Below the pieces are notes generated by a model. The model saw only the letters and a program-made list of their open reading frames with translations. It did no database searches and had not been told where the DNA came from. A program made the position numbers and the translations under genes. DNA of 64,000 nt from Rutidosis leptorrhynchoides (Eukaryota > Streptophyta > Magnoliopsida > Asterales > Asteraceae), in contig NC_092335.1 in assembly GCF_046630445.1 (NCBI RefSeq), positions 7,173,501-7,237,500 on the forward strand, given 5' to 3'. Below are positions 22,318 to 33,006 of the stretch, piece by piece (the stretch's first letter is position 1; the number at the start of each line of letters is the position of its first letter).

Positions 22318-23376
22318 CTACAAAAGTAAACATGTTACATAATCATGGTAACTATCAATAAGCTCGTTTCATCCCAATACTTCACCTACATCTCTTTATG
22401 CTTACCAGGTTGACGGTAAAATGGAAAGTTGTATTTGTATGGTTAGAAAAAGCTTTAAATACCCACAAAGCAATATACTGATCAAATCCTAAAAGTTCTA
22501 ACATAAAATTATTGTCGTAGTATGGATTTTGTAATCATGGTAATGACTTTTATTTTCTATACAATTAAGAAAAAGGTCTAACAGTTGTAATCAACACAAT
22601 ATATTTTTAGCCCATTAGGATCTATTTGGACTTTACTGGTGTATGAATGGTACCATAATTGCATCCTACTTGCAAACCTAAGTTATGTAAATTATCACAT
22701 AACAGTGTTGTTGCATCAGTTTGTAAATTTTACCTTTCAAAGTTTATAAACATAACCTTAACTAAAAAATTTAGATTGTTTGCAACATTATTTATATAAA
22801 ACTTTCCCTAATAGTCCTAATTAAGTGATTATCACCAACATCCCTACAATAACTGATATAAGATATAAAGGTCAAGCTCAATACCGAATTTTAATCTAAT
22901 GTAAACGCACAATTGAGGTTAGCTTGGTCCAGTGAACTTATTGTTTTGGTGATCCTACCATTGAAAATGAAAAAAGAGGTACAATAAGAACAAAACAGTT
23001 ATCAAAATATCAAGTATCAAAACAGTTACTTATCAAGTATCAAACACATTAGTTCATAACGAACATGAGTCTTACTCTCTGTTAACAAATACCAAAATAT
23101 CAAGTATCAAAACAGTTAGTTATTTGTTTTGTTTAGGGGTCTAAAGACCTAATACGGAGTAACATTTAAACTAATAATAGAAGATAGAAAAGTGTTAATT
23201 ATTTGAAGCAGTTTCACTCATACTATAAAGTTTTAGGTTTTAACCCACTACCCCAATCCTGACCCACTCATTTTTCCAGCTCTATCCAAACATAGTAAAA
23301 TAATCATAAACATAGAGGATTACGTATTGTTGGATGTGGGGTAAGAGCAGCTGCATAGCAGGAGACTTGCCTTGGT
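22318..23376. other. AT-rich intergenic or intron-like sequence, nothing seen
   Basis: There is no supported frame. A short local repeat of a CAAGTATCAAAACAGTTA-type motif occurs at 22997-23120 (three partial copies). Confidence 0.4.
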
Positions 23377-23477
23377 CGATATGAAGTCATCAGATGGTTT
23401 TGACTGAAATTCGCATTGCGAATAAGAGCAGCTGCAACCTTTTTAGCAACCTCAACTACTCCAGCAAAGTGATTACC
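23377..23477 (-). pseudogene. Exon-like frame, unassigned
   Basis: A good acceptor (TTGATTCCAG) opens GNHFAGVVEVAKKVAAALIR NANFSQNHLM and more on the minus strand. The composition is helix-like and clearly coding-like. I cannot place it in a family. The donor is ambiguous; AAGTCTCC near 23377 is a guess. Confidence 0.35.
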
Positions 23478-24857
23478 CTGGAATCAATTTCAAGCAATGC
23501 ATAGGTAAATACACAGTTAGTCTCATGTATACCAAAAATGATATGTAATGACGTGCACCACACTTGTCTAAGAATAGATCTCGAGTCAGCAGCGTCATAC
23601 ATTTATCTTGAACCACATTGTTTGAGAATTTCTAATTCTTATTCTGCAAAAATCGAATACCTATCTTAATGTAATCATGAAAAAAACGCGACATATCTAA
23701 GTACATAAAAAGGGTAGTTTAGTCAACTAATTCTTTGTTTATTTACTTTATTCACCCCTATTACATTCTTGAGCATATTATAGCCAATTGAATTAATATT
23801 TATATATAGTAATATAGTATAATAAAGTAAATTGATCCCACAAATGAAATATAAACACATGTGAATAAGAGGGTACCTGCTCATCTGCAACTATCAGTTG
23901 TATCATCTGCAACTATCAGTTATTTTCCATAAATGAAACTTTAAGCTGACCTACAAAAAATAAAAGTAGCTAAGAAACACACACATAGTATAAGCATTCA
24001 ATATAGTTCATCAAACTAAACCCTTTATTTTTATGAAGTGACATACGAATTAAGCTGGTAGAGTTTGAGATAAAATTAATAGTAAAATACAAATCCATTT
24101 AGTAGAATAAACCCTTAATAGCTGATAAAATCATATTCGCATCAAGATGGAAGCATTTGAGATACAATCGTTTTAGAGGGTTTAGGTAATCGGTGGGTTT
24201 GAGATCAAATCGTAATCAAGGTGTGACATATTGCGTCCAAGTTTTTGATTGAAATTGTACGAATCATAATCAAAATTGGATAAGACGAGAATGAAATTGG
24301 AAGCAATGAGAATGAAACTTGAATGTGTTTGAGATGGAGCGTGTGATTGAAACCCTAATATTTCATTATACCGGACCACCCATTCATCTTCCTGTTAAAC
24401 ACTCAAACAGATTGAATTAGTGGATGAATCCTTTAGATTTGAATTTGATTTTAGAAGAAGATTTGTGGTGGTGGAATTACCTTTATCAACCCTTACTGAA
24501 ATAAGAATACCTTACCTGAGACGTTAGGGATCATTCTATTAAAGAACCTCAGACGTGAAGGAAGAATCCATTCTCGATTTTGATGTTAAGAGTGTGTTTT
24601 TTGAGAGGAAATTAGGGTTCATTCTCTTGAAGAACCTGGGACGTGATGAACGTGTTTGATTGTGTGAAGAACCCCTGTTTCCCATTTAGATCCCGTCTTT
24701 TAATAATTTTAGGGTAATTTAGTCATCAAACAATTAATCAAGGTGATTATGAATTTGGATGGTCTAGATTATTGATGTTAATAATAATGGAAGGCTAGGA
24801 TTAATGGTTAAAATTTTAGATGATGTATTTTTAGCTTTGTTATTATAATATAAAAAG

Positions 24858-24935
<78 letters not shown>
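23478..24935. other. Intergenic, ends in an ATT microsatellite
   Basis: No gene is supported. A direct repeat of TCATCTGCAACTATCAGTT lies at about 23880-23920. A long (ATT)n tract at ~24858-24935 forms the left flank of the DNA transposon. Confidence 0.4.
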
Positions 24936-24936
<1 letters not shown>

Positions 24937-26167
24937 GAGTTAATTATACCATTAGTCCTTGTGGTTTATCTAAAATTATACCGCTCGTCCCTATCTTTTT
25001 AAAGTTATACCGCTAGTCCCCGTGGTTTTAAAATTATATGGCGCTAGTCCATTTCTAACTCAAGTTAACTTTTTTTGTTAAATGATGAGCAATTTAAGAA
25101 ATTCTCTAAAATGAGGGGTTGAAAACGTAACTTCGATCTGTCCCTTTTCTTCTCACCAAGACAGTCATCTAAATCCTTCTTGTATAAACCCAGTTAATCT
25201 TCTTTAGCATAATACGGAGTATGAAATATCTCAACAATTTCTAATCTAAATATTCATCATTTATTAATCAGATTAAATCTCATATTTAAATATCATATAT
25301 CTCAACAACTTCAGATCTATACATCATCATCCATTTATCAATATGCATCATTTTTTCTATGCATCATTTATCAATATGACTTCAAATGATTAGATCAAGC
25401 AACTGCATAAAAAACCCATTTATTCATCATCATCCATTTGTTCATCATCGTCCTCTATGTTCATCATCATCGACTAAAAAAGGAATCGAGAACAAATGGA
25501 ACCCAAAACAAGCCTCGATCTGAAAAAACCAAACGAAATTAAGAACAAAAAGAAATCTACCTTCGAATTGAAACCATTGTTGCATAGAGTGAAGATCCTT
25601 GAACCACGGTCACTGATCGTACCTGTGAAACTCCGGCGAGTGGTTGTGGAGGTTGAACCATCTGCCGCTGACGCACCACCACCACAACTGAAATGAAGGG
25701 ATTCAAGATCTGATTCTAAATCTGAACGAATATCCAGATCTATTTTTTCTTTTTCAATTCTTTTTGCCGGATAATGAGGATGTTAATTAGTTTTTTTTTT
25801 ATTATCTATTATTTGGTGTTAATTAGTTTTTTTTTTTTTTTTAATTTCATATACTTTTCAGATTTGTCTTTGATTTTGAGTTTAGATCCGATCATCATTG
25901 AAGTAATATAGACTTCCTTTCAAATACAGTATGTTGTTAGGTTCTTGCTGGGAACAAAAAGGACCGGTCGAAGTTACGTTTTTAACCCATCATCTTAAAG
26001 AAATTATTAGATAGTCCTCCATTTAATGGAAGAAGTTAATTGGAGTTAGAAATGGACTAGAGCCAACTAACTTTAAAAGCATAGGGACTAACGGTATAAT
26101 ATTAAAAAGATAGGGATGAACGGTATAATTTTTGATCAATCACAGGGACTAATGATATAATTAACTC

Positions 26168-26168
<1 letters not shown>
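24936..26168. mobile_element. Non-autonomous DNA transposon with ~150-bp TIRs (MULE-like)
   Basis: Both ends carry long inverted repeats. The left end reads AGAGTTAATTATACCATTAG, then TTATACCGCT, CCCTATCTTTTTAA and CTAGTCCATTTCTAACTC. The reverse complement of the right end gives AGAGTTAATTATATCATTAG and the same blocks in the same order, to about 150 bp. The body has no transposase. Long TIRs suggest a Mutator-like element. It sits inside an (ATT)n microsatellite, which continues on both sides, so the target duplication cannot be read. A 66-codon frame at 25496-25696 (Lys-rich start, Pro-rich end) is unassigned and could be captured DNA. Confidence 0.75.
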
Positions 26169-26238
<70 letters not shown>

Positions 26239-26239
26239 A
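26169..26239. repeat. (ATT)n microsatellite, right flank of the DNA transposon
   Basis: This TTA/ATT run is the same type as the one ending at 24935, consistent with insertion of the element into a single ancestral tract. Confidence 0.85.
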
Positions 26240-26269
26240 TAATAATAATAAACTTAAAAGTTTTAAAAC

Positions 26270-26706
26270 TTACAAAAAATTAGTGGGAAGCCTAGAGACA
26301 ATCTGGGCCCCCACACCTCTAGCAATAGCAAAACCTATCCTAGTAAAAATATGAGCAGCAGCACCGGCACCAATATCTTGCGCCATCGAACTCTTCTGAA
26401 CCCGCTTTAGCAAAGAAACAGCCTCCTTCTCTAATTCCCCAAGGGAAGAAAATGAGAAAGGAATGAAACCATAACCAATCGCCAGACAACTAGATTCGTA
26501 CTTGACCCGCTTCCGACGAGCCGCATTAATCACAGCACGTCCAGGGACAAAGTCAGAAAGCCCAGACTGTGTCAAAGGAGAAGACCCTGTCAAGTCAACA
26601 CAAACATCGCGACCACAATCCCAGGAATAAAGTAACACATCTGCAGGTCTGAGGGCCCTGTCGTTCCCTCCAGACAATCCAATGTCAACCTCCTTTCTCG
26701 CTGAAA
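26270..26706 (-). pseudogene. Plant transposable-element-associated C-terminal fragment
   Basis: The frame opens after a TTATTTCAG acceptor with ARKEVDIGLSGG, continues LRPADVLLYSWDCGRDVCVD LTGSSPLTQSG, then FSFSSLGELEKEAVSLLKR and GVGAQIVSRLPTNFL, and stops. I recognise this as a protein segment found over and over in plant genome annotations, usually beside reverse-transcriptase-like frames; its biochemical role is not known to me. Only this terminal exon is present: no RT or endonuclease domain lies upstream. It is intact over 135-145 codons, and is best read as a transposon remnant or a degenerate host copy. Confidence 0.55.
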
Positions 26707-27167
26707 TAACAGATCGAAAAATTATGTTACAATACCCTTTAAAATAAAAAAAATACCCTTAAACTAAGAAAAAACACGGGTGGTTTCAATAAAATTAGGG
26801 GTTTAATTCAACGTTACGACATACGACTAAATTGAGAGTAAAAACCTCTCATCCTCTGAACGATGAACGATTGAAGGGTTTTATCTTCATAATTTGGTCG
26901 TCTAAAGCCGTTATAAGGACAATTTACGATTATAATCGATTGTTTTCATCGTTTTCCACTTCTAAACTTAGGGTTCCTTCGATTGAAATTTCGGTTTCGT
27001 CGTTTAATTGACGTACTCAGTTAAAGGCGAATCTTTCTTCAGGTTATACTTATGTCTTTTGCTTAGATTTATTCTTAATTACGTTTACCAATTTCGTTTA
27101 TTCAAATTTAATTAAAATTAAGGTTTTTGATTTGTGTGTTTTTTTTTTTTTGTTTTTTGTTGTTCTG
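26707..27167 (+). other. Possible 5' leader of a plus-strand gene remnant
   Basis: The style of 26830-27050 (pyrimidine-rich, TCATCCTC, then CTTCAGGTTATAC) resembles a plant 5' UTR with a first intron. No frame is supported. Confidence 0.25.
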
Positions 27168-27432
27168 CAGATGGTGATGCTAAAGTGGTTTATATCACTA
27201 ATATTTGCTACTGCAGGAGAACATTATGCAAACAAATTTTGTGATGCATAAAGGATGAAGGAACAATTAGCACTATGCAAACACTTCTTCTGTATCTTCA
27301 AGAATGGTCTATACTTCATCGTTTTGTTGTATATTTTATTATTTTTCAGGAATGATGTTGGGCAGCTTGTGTGCACAGAGATATTAAGAGCCAAAGATAT
27401 AACTCATCGGTTAAAATTGAAAACTACTTCAG
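27168..27432 (+). pseudogene. Two exon-like pieces of an unassigned gene
   Basis: A TTCTGCAG acceptor precedes ATGGTGATGC at about 27171. A TTTTTCAG acceptor at 27342-27349 and an AG|GTAAGC donor at 27432/27433 bound an 83-nt exon reading NDVGQLVCTEILRAKDITHR then LKLKTTS. The splice signals and composition are coding-like. I do not recognise the family; another frame gives VHRDIKS, a kinase-like HRD motif, but the rest of that frame does not fit a kinase. Confidence 0.35.
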
Positions 27433-28135
27433 GTAAGCAATTGTTTACTTCAACTATAAGGATTTATGTTTAATAGTTCCACATCTCACTGAGTGCTTTT
27501 TTATTAGATATATATAATTAGATAAGTTAGATGGGAGGTGTATTATAAATCTTTTCATACTCTTGGTGAACAATGTTGGATGCTTACTTACCTTCCGATC
27601 AAAACTAAACCCTCCCAAGTATGTATTCTGGGTCATTTTCATTGATTACTAACAATGTTACTTGGTTTGTAAGAATGAACATTTTTGAACAACTTTGAAA
27701 ATTTGAATACAAGAAGTACACGATACTTGAAAAACTTGGTTGTAGCAAAATTTGAAGGTGCCAAAATGGATGGGTCGTCCGAGTTTGGCTGGCCCGTAAA
27801 TATTTTCTTATTATCCATTGTTTTTAAGATCTTATATAAATAATGTGTCAAATACTTATCCGTGCTTTGTATATTTATAGCTTACCAAGTCTTTTAGGCC
27901 AGTAGTGGTCTTCAATAGGATTTATTTTGTGTTACATAACAACATATGGTCATAGTAGATAGTAGATAGCTATGATCATGTACCAACATGGTTGGTCTGA
28001 TTTAAAAGCGTCTGCAAAGGATATCAGTCAGATGGGCCAGAATGTTGATCTGGAGGATGTTCATCTATCGTACTGGATTCACGTTACCCTCCGAAGATTC
28101 CTAATATGCTTTATTATGATATTTGTTCCTTTCAG

Positions 28136-28192
28136 CCAATGCAAATTTATGTGGATGATGAAGCCAAGTTGACCCTACATGGTCTTGTACAG
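28136..28192 (+). pseudogene. Orphan exon of a UAP56/DDX39-type DEAD-box RNA helicase
   Basis: Exactly 19 codons, PMQIYVDDEAKLTLHGLVQ, are bounded by a CTTTCAG acceptor and a CAG|GTACGAG donor. This is the linker before the helicase C-terminal domain in plant UAP56 (mRNA export / spliceosome TREX helicase), where I recall PMEIYVDDEAKLTLHGLVQ followed by HYIKL. No preceding or following UAP56 exon was found within several kb, so this is one exon captured or left behind, not a gene. Confidence 0.75.
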
Positions 28193-28213
28193 GTACGAGC
28201 TTGTACTTCAAGT

Positions 28214-28216
<3 letters not shown>

Positions 28217-28250
<34 letters not shown>
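28217..28250. repeat. Poly-T run
   Basis: About 34 T in a row directly after the UAP56-like exon donor; possibly the reverse of a poly(A) tail, or simple slippage. Confidence 0.9.
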
Positions 28251-28445
28251 CATGTAAGTGGGCATGTTGGGTGAGTTGGTGGGGTTGGGTGATCGGTGAA
28301 ATCGGGTTGTGTTAGGTTGAATCCTTTCTTATTTTTCTATAAGGTTACTTCTTAAAATCAAACTAAGCCATTAATAATGATTATGAAATATTATATTTAA
28401 TCTATGTTCTATGATTTTTTTTATTTTTTTATTTTTTTGGAATTT

Positions 28446-28617
28446 GGAAGGTATCGCAAGGTTCAGTCGAGAACCACACAAGGTTCAGTCGAGAACCTCT
28501 CAAGGTTCAGTAGAGAACCTCGCAAGGTTCAGTCGAGAACCTCGCAAGGTTCAGTCGAGAACCTCGCAAGGTTCAGTCGAGAACCTCGCAAGGTTCAGTC
28601 AAGAACCTCGCAAGGTT
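28446..28617. repeat. 22-bp hairpin minisatellite, about 7.5 copies
   Basis: The unit is AAGGTTCAGTCGAGAACC plus TCGC. Each unit contains the inverted repeat AGGTTC / GAACCT around the 6-nt loop AGTCGA. The first two copies are more diverged (CACA, TCTC variants, AGTAGA loop); the next four are identical or nearly so, and the last has AGTCAA. Open frames over it reflect the repeat, not a gene. Confidence 0.93.
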
Positions 28618-30114
28618 AACCATGGTCAGATAAAAGAACTTATTTTACTACCAAAAGTATAGATGTAATGGAGAAATGGAGAAATATCACTTTAATCACA
28701 GTAGACAAGGGCTTGGTGTCGGTGGTGGCCGGTAAGTAGAATTCACAAAACGGTTCAAATGGGTTTTACGAGAACATATTGAACATGTTTACATTGGTAT
28801 ATACTATATGTTTATGTGCTTAATTTATTTAAGTGTCTGTCTTTTAATTTTAGTACATTAAAGTACATGTCGATGCTGATGACAAGTTTGCCTAATCTTA
28901 CTTGCTGATTAATAATAGTAGTTGCATGGTTTATTAATCTGCTTTTTATATTGATTGTCGATGTCAATATGAGTTTTTAAGCATATTTTTAATGTGCTTA
29001 CGCATGCTTGATCGAAAATCCCTTAAAATATAACTTTTTACATAGCAAATATAGATTTAGATAAAATTGTAAAGCAGTGTGTCTTGACACCTTGGTGAGT
29101 CCTATAAATTGATCCAGATAAACTTGGCTATGAGTTTACTTCTTATCACATAGTTAAAATCCAAGTGTGTTGAAAACCAACTTAAGTGTACAATTTGGGC
29201 AGGTGGTGGTGCTGACATGGCTTGGTATAGACATGGTAGGAAATTAAGCATGCAATTTCGAGGTGTATCAACATAATCCAGTAAATTTTTCGCGTTCTTG
29301 AAAACAAAAGAAGCCGAAAAATAGAGATTGTATAGTATATATGGCCAGTTTTTGAACGCTAAAATATCTACAGCTGCACAGGTCTTTCTTAGACCTTTTG
29401 AGTATTTTAGTCCAACTAAATTTTTTGCAACTTAAGATTTTATCAAGATCCTGTAACAGAGGTGGGCGAAACTACTTTGGTTGGATGATATATTGATATG
29501 TCATTTCATACGGAGTTAAAAGAGGTTGATTTGGTTGGTTGTCCTGAACCTTTTTTACTTATTTTTTTAATAGTTGATAAATTATTAGTATGCCATTTAT
29601 GGATTATATTATAAACATATACTTCCAATTTATTGAACTCATCATCCTCCGCCTATGTAATCTTTGGACTTAACCCTCATTGGTCCACTTTTAGTTGACG
29701 ACGGTTTGTCAACTTGAATCATCCACAAATTGTATCCATTTACATCAGTTTCAGCCCAAATTTAAATTCAAAGTAACATTATTAATTACGGATGTGCTAT
29801 AACACCTAAAATTAGAATTTAAAATTGAAAAGGGTTCAGCCGCTTATACCATTAAATGGCTCACACATGTTGTTCATATTGTATGTGTTCTTTTATGTTT
29901 CCTTTTGTGCGAAATTACTATATATTACTGGGAATAACGACTCTTCTGTAGGTTAATTTGATATGTCGGTTACAAGGTTGAAGTTTTATAAGAAGTTGCA
30001 CATGTGTTACTAATTCTTAGCTATAGTCATATATCAAGTGACTGCTTGAATTTGTATTAGTGGGTCAAAATAAGAAGAAAAAAAATCTCTCTAACTAATT
30101 GACTATAAATGTAG
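28618..30114. other. Intergenic or intron-like sequence, nothing supported
   Basis: AT-rich, with no frame or repeat of note on either strand. Confidence 0.4.
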
Positions 30115-30231
30115 GCAAGGTACATTTCGTGGCAGAACTTAGGAGCACACTGGTGTGTTGTGGATGAACTTAATGAAGCCACGAGTAACTTCCATGCATC
30201 GAATCTCATGGGAAATGGTTCTCGCTATGAG
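30115..30231 (+). pseudogene. Orphan exon of an LRR receptor-like kinase (At3g03770 type)
   Basis: Thirty-nine codons lie between a TGTAG acceptor and a GAG|GTTAGT donor. They read ARYISWQNLGAHW, then VVDELNEATSNFHASNLMGN GSRYE. Members of the (often inactive) LRR receptor kinase group around At3g03770 have ARYISQTMKLGALGLPPYR then SLDELEEATNNFD and a GxGS glycine loop at this point. The juxtamembrane part here is degenerate, while the ELxEAT-NF and GNGS parts are kept. No other kinase exons were identified nearby. Confidence 0.6.
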
Positions 30232-31374
30232 GTTAGTTTTAATAAAGAAGGAATTACTATTTGACCATTCCTTTAAATCGAAAAAGTTTGATTTTAATTC
30301 AGTAGAGTAGGTGTCAATATGGGCAACTACATATTAAAGTTATCTCCATATCTTATGTACAATTTGATTAACATGCTTAAATGCACAAAATATGTGTCCT
30401 CAAAAATCCTTTATGATGATGACTTACTTGTCAGGTTCACTTGTCAATGAAGCAGGCTGGACCATCAGACCATCAGATAAAATCTTCAAAAACATAGGTA
30501 CTTACAATTACTCATCGATGCTCATTAGAGCGCCTATATTTACATTTTCATGCATTTGTAGATGGATCTTGACTGCAAATGTAAGCAAAGACCAACAATA
30601 AGTTCACTATGAGTAAAGTATCCTTTGCATTTAGATTACGCTATCCTCGATATCAAACTTTATAACCTCTCTCGGATCCTTAATTTTATTATCTTATATA
30701 TCTTGGTTCAATGGCGTTGTCAAATGGGTGTTCCCGCAATATCTCGAGCGCTGATTGAGCCAATACGACATTTGGTCAGGTATCATAACCTACAAATATG
30801 TTTTATATTTTTTAATACCTTTTTAGTGTTATTATATTGTACATGTTTCATATTCTATTGTACATCCATTTGCATATACTTATAATTCAATTGGAGGTTG
30901 TAATGGAGCAACAATTGATGACCATCAACAAGACAACAGCTCACTTGAAATGTTATTCGACTAATTTTAATGTAATACATATTTGCAATTGGCGCAAGTC
31001 CGTATATACAAATTATTTTAAACGGATTTTGAGCAGACGTACGTTAACAATTTTTTTCTTGACACTTACTACAGCTAATTGGTATGTAGATAAGTTTATG
31101 AAGCATTATATGTTAATGGTTTGAATTGTCATGCAAATCTTTTGCGTTGATGTTTATGCAATAGACAGATTATTTGTTTGTTTTATAAAAATAAGTGTAT
31201 TTATCTGCAATAGTATAAAGTGCGATGTTAAATTGGTATTAACTCCAGTGTTAAATTGCCAAATCACTCTATCTATCATAATAGCTCCAATGTGAAATTG
31301 GTATTTTTTTTAAACTCGCGAATTTGCGGGTTTTTATTAGTTATTAAATGTTATCTCTTATTTATTTTAGGTAT
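30232..31374. other. AT-rich; one further exon-like patch
   Basis: At about 30713-30778 the plus strand reads CQMGVPAISRALIEPIRHLV before a possible AG|GTAT donor. The composition looks coding but I cannot assign it. Frames at 30625-30885 and 30837-31124 are not otherwise supported. Confidence 0.3.
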
Positions 31375-31377
31375 TAT

Positions 31378-32213
31378 TTTTTGGTTTAGGGTTTAGTGTT
31401 TAGAGTTTAGATATAGGGTTTAGGGTTTAGGGTCTGGTGTATAGGGTTTAGGTTTTATAGTTTAGGATTTATGGTTTAAATTTTAGAATTTATGGCTTAG
31501 GGTTTAGGGTATAGGGTTTAAGGTTTAGAGTTTAGGGTTTAGTGTGTATGGTTAAGAGTTGGTGGTTTAGGGTTAATTTAGGGTTGATTTAGGATTTAGG
31601 GTTTAGGGTTTAGATATAGAGTTCAGGGTTTTGAGTTTAGTGTATAGGGTTTAGAGTTTAGTGTTTATAGTTTATGGTTTAGACTTAAGGTTTACATTTT
31701 AGAATTTATGGTTTAAGGTTTAGGATATAGGGCTTAGGGTTTTGTTTTTACAATTTATGTTTTAGAGTATAGATATAGGGTTTAGGGTTTAGTGTATAGG
31801 ATTTAGAGTTTAGGGTCTAGTGTATATGGTTTAAGGTTTAGGGTTTAGGGTTGAATTTAAGGTTTAGGGTTTAGGGTTTAGAATTTAAAGTTTAGGGTTT
31901 AAGGTTTAGGGTTTAATGTGTACAGTAAAGAGTTGCTGGTTTAGGTTTAGGGTTGGTTTAGGTTTTAGGGCTTCGAGTTTAAGGTTTGGATATAGGGTTT
32001 AGAATTTAGAGTTTAGTGTATTGAGTTTAGTGTTTAGGGTTTATGGTTTAGAGGTTAGGGTTTAGGGTTTAGGGTTTATATTTTAGAATAATGGTTTATG
32101 GTTTAAGGTTTAGGTTTTAGGGTTTATTGTTTAACGTTTAGGGATTAGAGTTTAGTATGTTTAAGGTTTAGATTTAAAGTTTAGGTTTATGGTTTAGTGT
32201 TTAGGGAGCGAGA
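31378..32213 (+). repeat. Degenerate telomere-like (TTTAGGG)n tract, ~0.84 kb
   Basis: Dozens of TTTAGGG units and one- or two-base variants (TTTAGAG, TATAGGG, TTTATGG, TTTAGTG, TTAAGGT) follow each other in one orientation, e.g. uninterrupted at 31595-31610 and 32055-32075. TTTAGGG is the Arabidopsis-type plant telomere repeat. The high variant load and internal position mark it as an interstitial, decayed tract, not a chromosome end. Confidence 0.9.
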
Positions 32214-32534
32214 TATGTTGATGAAGTTGAAAGTTAAAGTACAATTTGGGTTATCTTTTGACCCATTTGATTCATGTTTTCTTCCTGTATGTTCCAATTG
32301 ACCCACTAACTCATTTAAGATTAAAACTTCTCCAATCAACCCATGTTATATAAAAACATAACCCAACTGACCTAATCCCTTGTCACCCCTCTATCATGTT
32401 TTATTGTTCAGATCATTCACACATAAAAAAGAATAATTGGTATTTCTATAAACTTAATACAATTATCACTTAATACGTTTGTTTATAGTACTTCAACTTC
32501 AAAGTTCACATATTGATCAACGTTATATTGTTGA
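32214..32534. other. Spacer between telomere-like tract and B3 ORF
   Basis: No gene is seen. It may hold the upstream part of the B3-domain gene (promoter or intron), but no TATA box or exon is clear. Confidence 0.3.
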
Positions 32535-32957
32535 ATGATTAATCTACAACAACTTTCCAAACATTTTATCCGTGAACAGTTTAAGAAAAAAGTGAAAAAG
32601 AGGAATGTCTGTATCAACTGTAACAGTGTTGAATTCAAAGTTAAAATTACCAAAGAATGTGAGATAGGATTCATAAGCAATGGTTGGCCTTCAATAATGC
32701 AACAATTAAATTTAAAACATGGTAATTTCATTTGCTTTACTCCAATACAACAAGCTTATTGGTATTTAACGATTTATGATGAGAAAGTGTGCTTGACCAA
32801 GTTTGAAGATGAAGTAACACATACCAATAATACATCAACCCACCTTAAACTGCTTACAATGGTACCACACATGCGTTTTCCATCTTGCATCAAACGCATT
32901 ACGGATACTAATATGCATCAACTGGTATTTTCCTTTGTCTACACACATCATATCTAA
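32535..32957 (+). CDS. B3-domain (REM-like) DNA-binding protein, partial, 140 aa
   Basis: The frame matches the plant B3 DNA-binding fold. It has an LSKHFIREQFKKKV start strand/helix, a NSVEFKVKIT strand, GFISNGWPSIMQQLNLKHGN (the W...F...N.L..GD-like core), then FICFTP and YWYLTIYDE. B3 proteins of the REM/VRN1 group bind DNA via this fold. The usual D of the GD motif is N here. The frame probably starts in an upstream exon and ends by running into non-coding sequence only 50 bp before the Athila-2 LTR at 33007, so the 3' part may have been displaced by that insertion. Confidence 0.6.
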   Translation: MINLQQLSKHFIREQFKKKVKKRNVCINCNSVEFKVKITKECEIGFISNGWPSIMQQLNLKHGNFICFTPIQQAYWYLTIYDEKVCLTKFEDEVTHTNNTSTHLKLLTMVPHMRFPSCIKRITDTNMHQLVFSFVYTHHI

Positions 32958-33006
32958 TTTCAATGTTCCGTTCAATATTATGTTAATATTAATATTAGTA
33001 TACCTG

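Noticed and set aside
27350..27432. Protein kinase HRD motif (VHRDIKS) in an alternative frame
   Set aside because: The surrounding residues do not fit a kinase catalytic loop (no conserved Asn and DFG context), and another frame reads as well.
28446..28617. CRISPR-like array
   Set aside because: Units are direct 22-bp tandem repeats without unique spacers, in a plant nuclear sequence.
31378..32213. True telomere
   Set aside because: Too many variants and flanked by other DNA on both sides.
21371..32957. A single complete Helitron spanning the orphan exons
   Set aside because: No convincing 5' TC end, 3' hairpin with CTRR end, or Rep/helicase sequence was found by eye. Kept only as a hypothesis in the findings.
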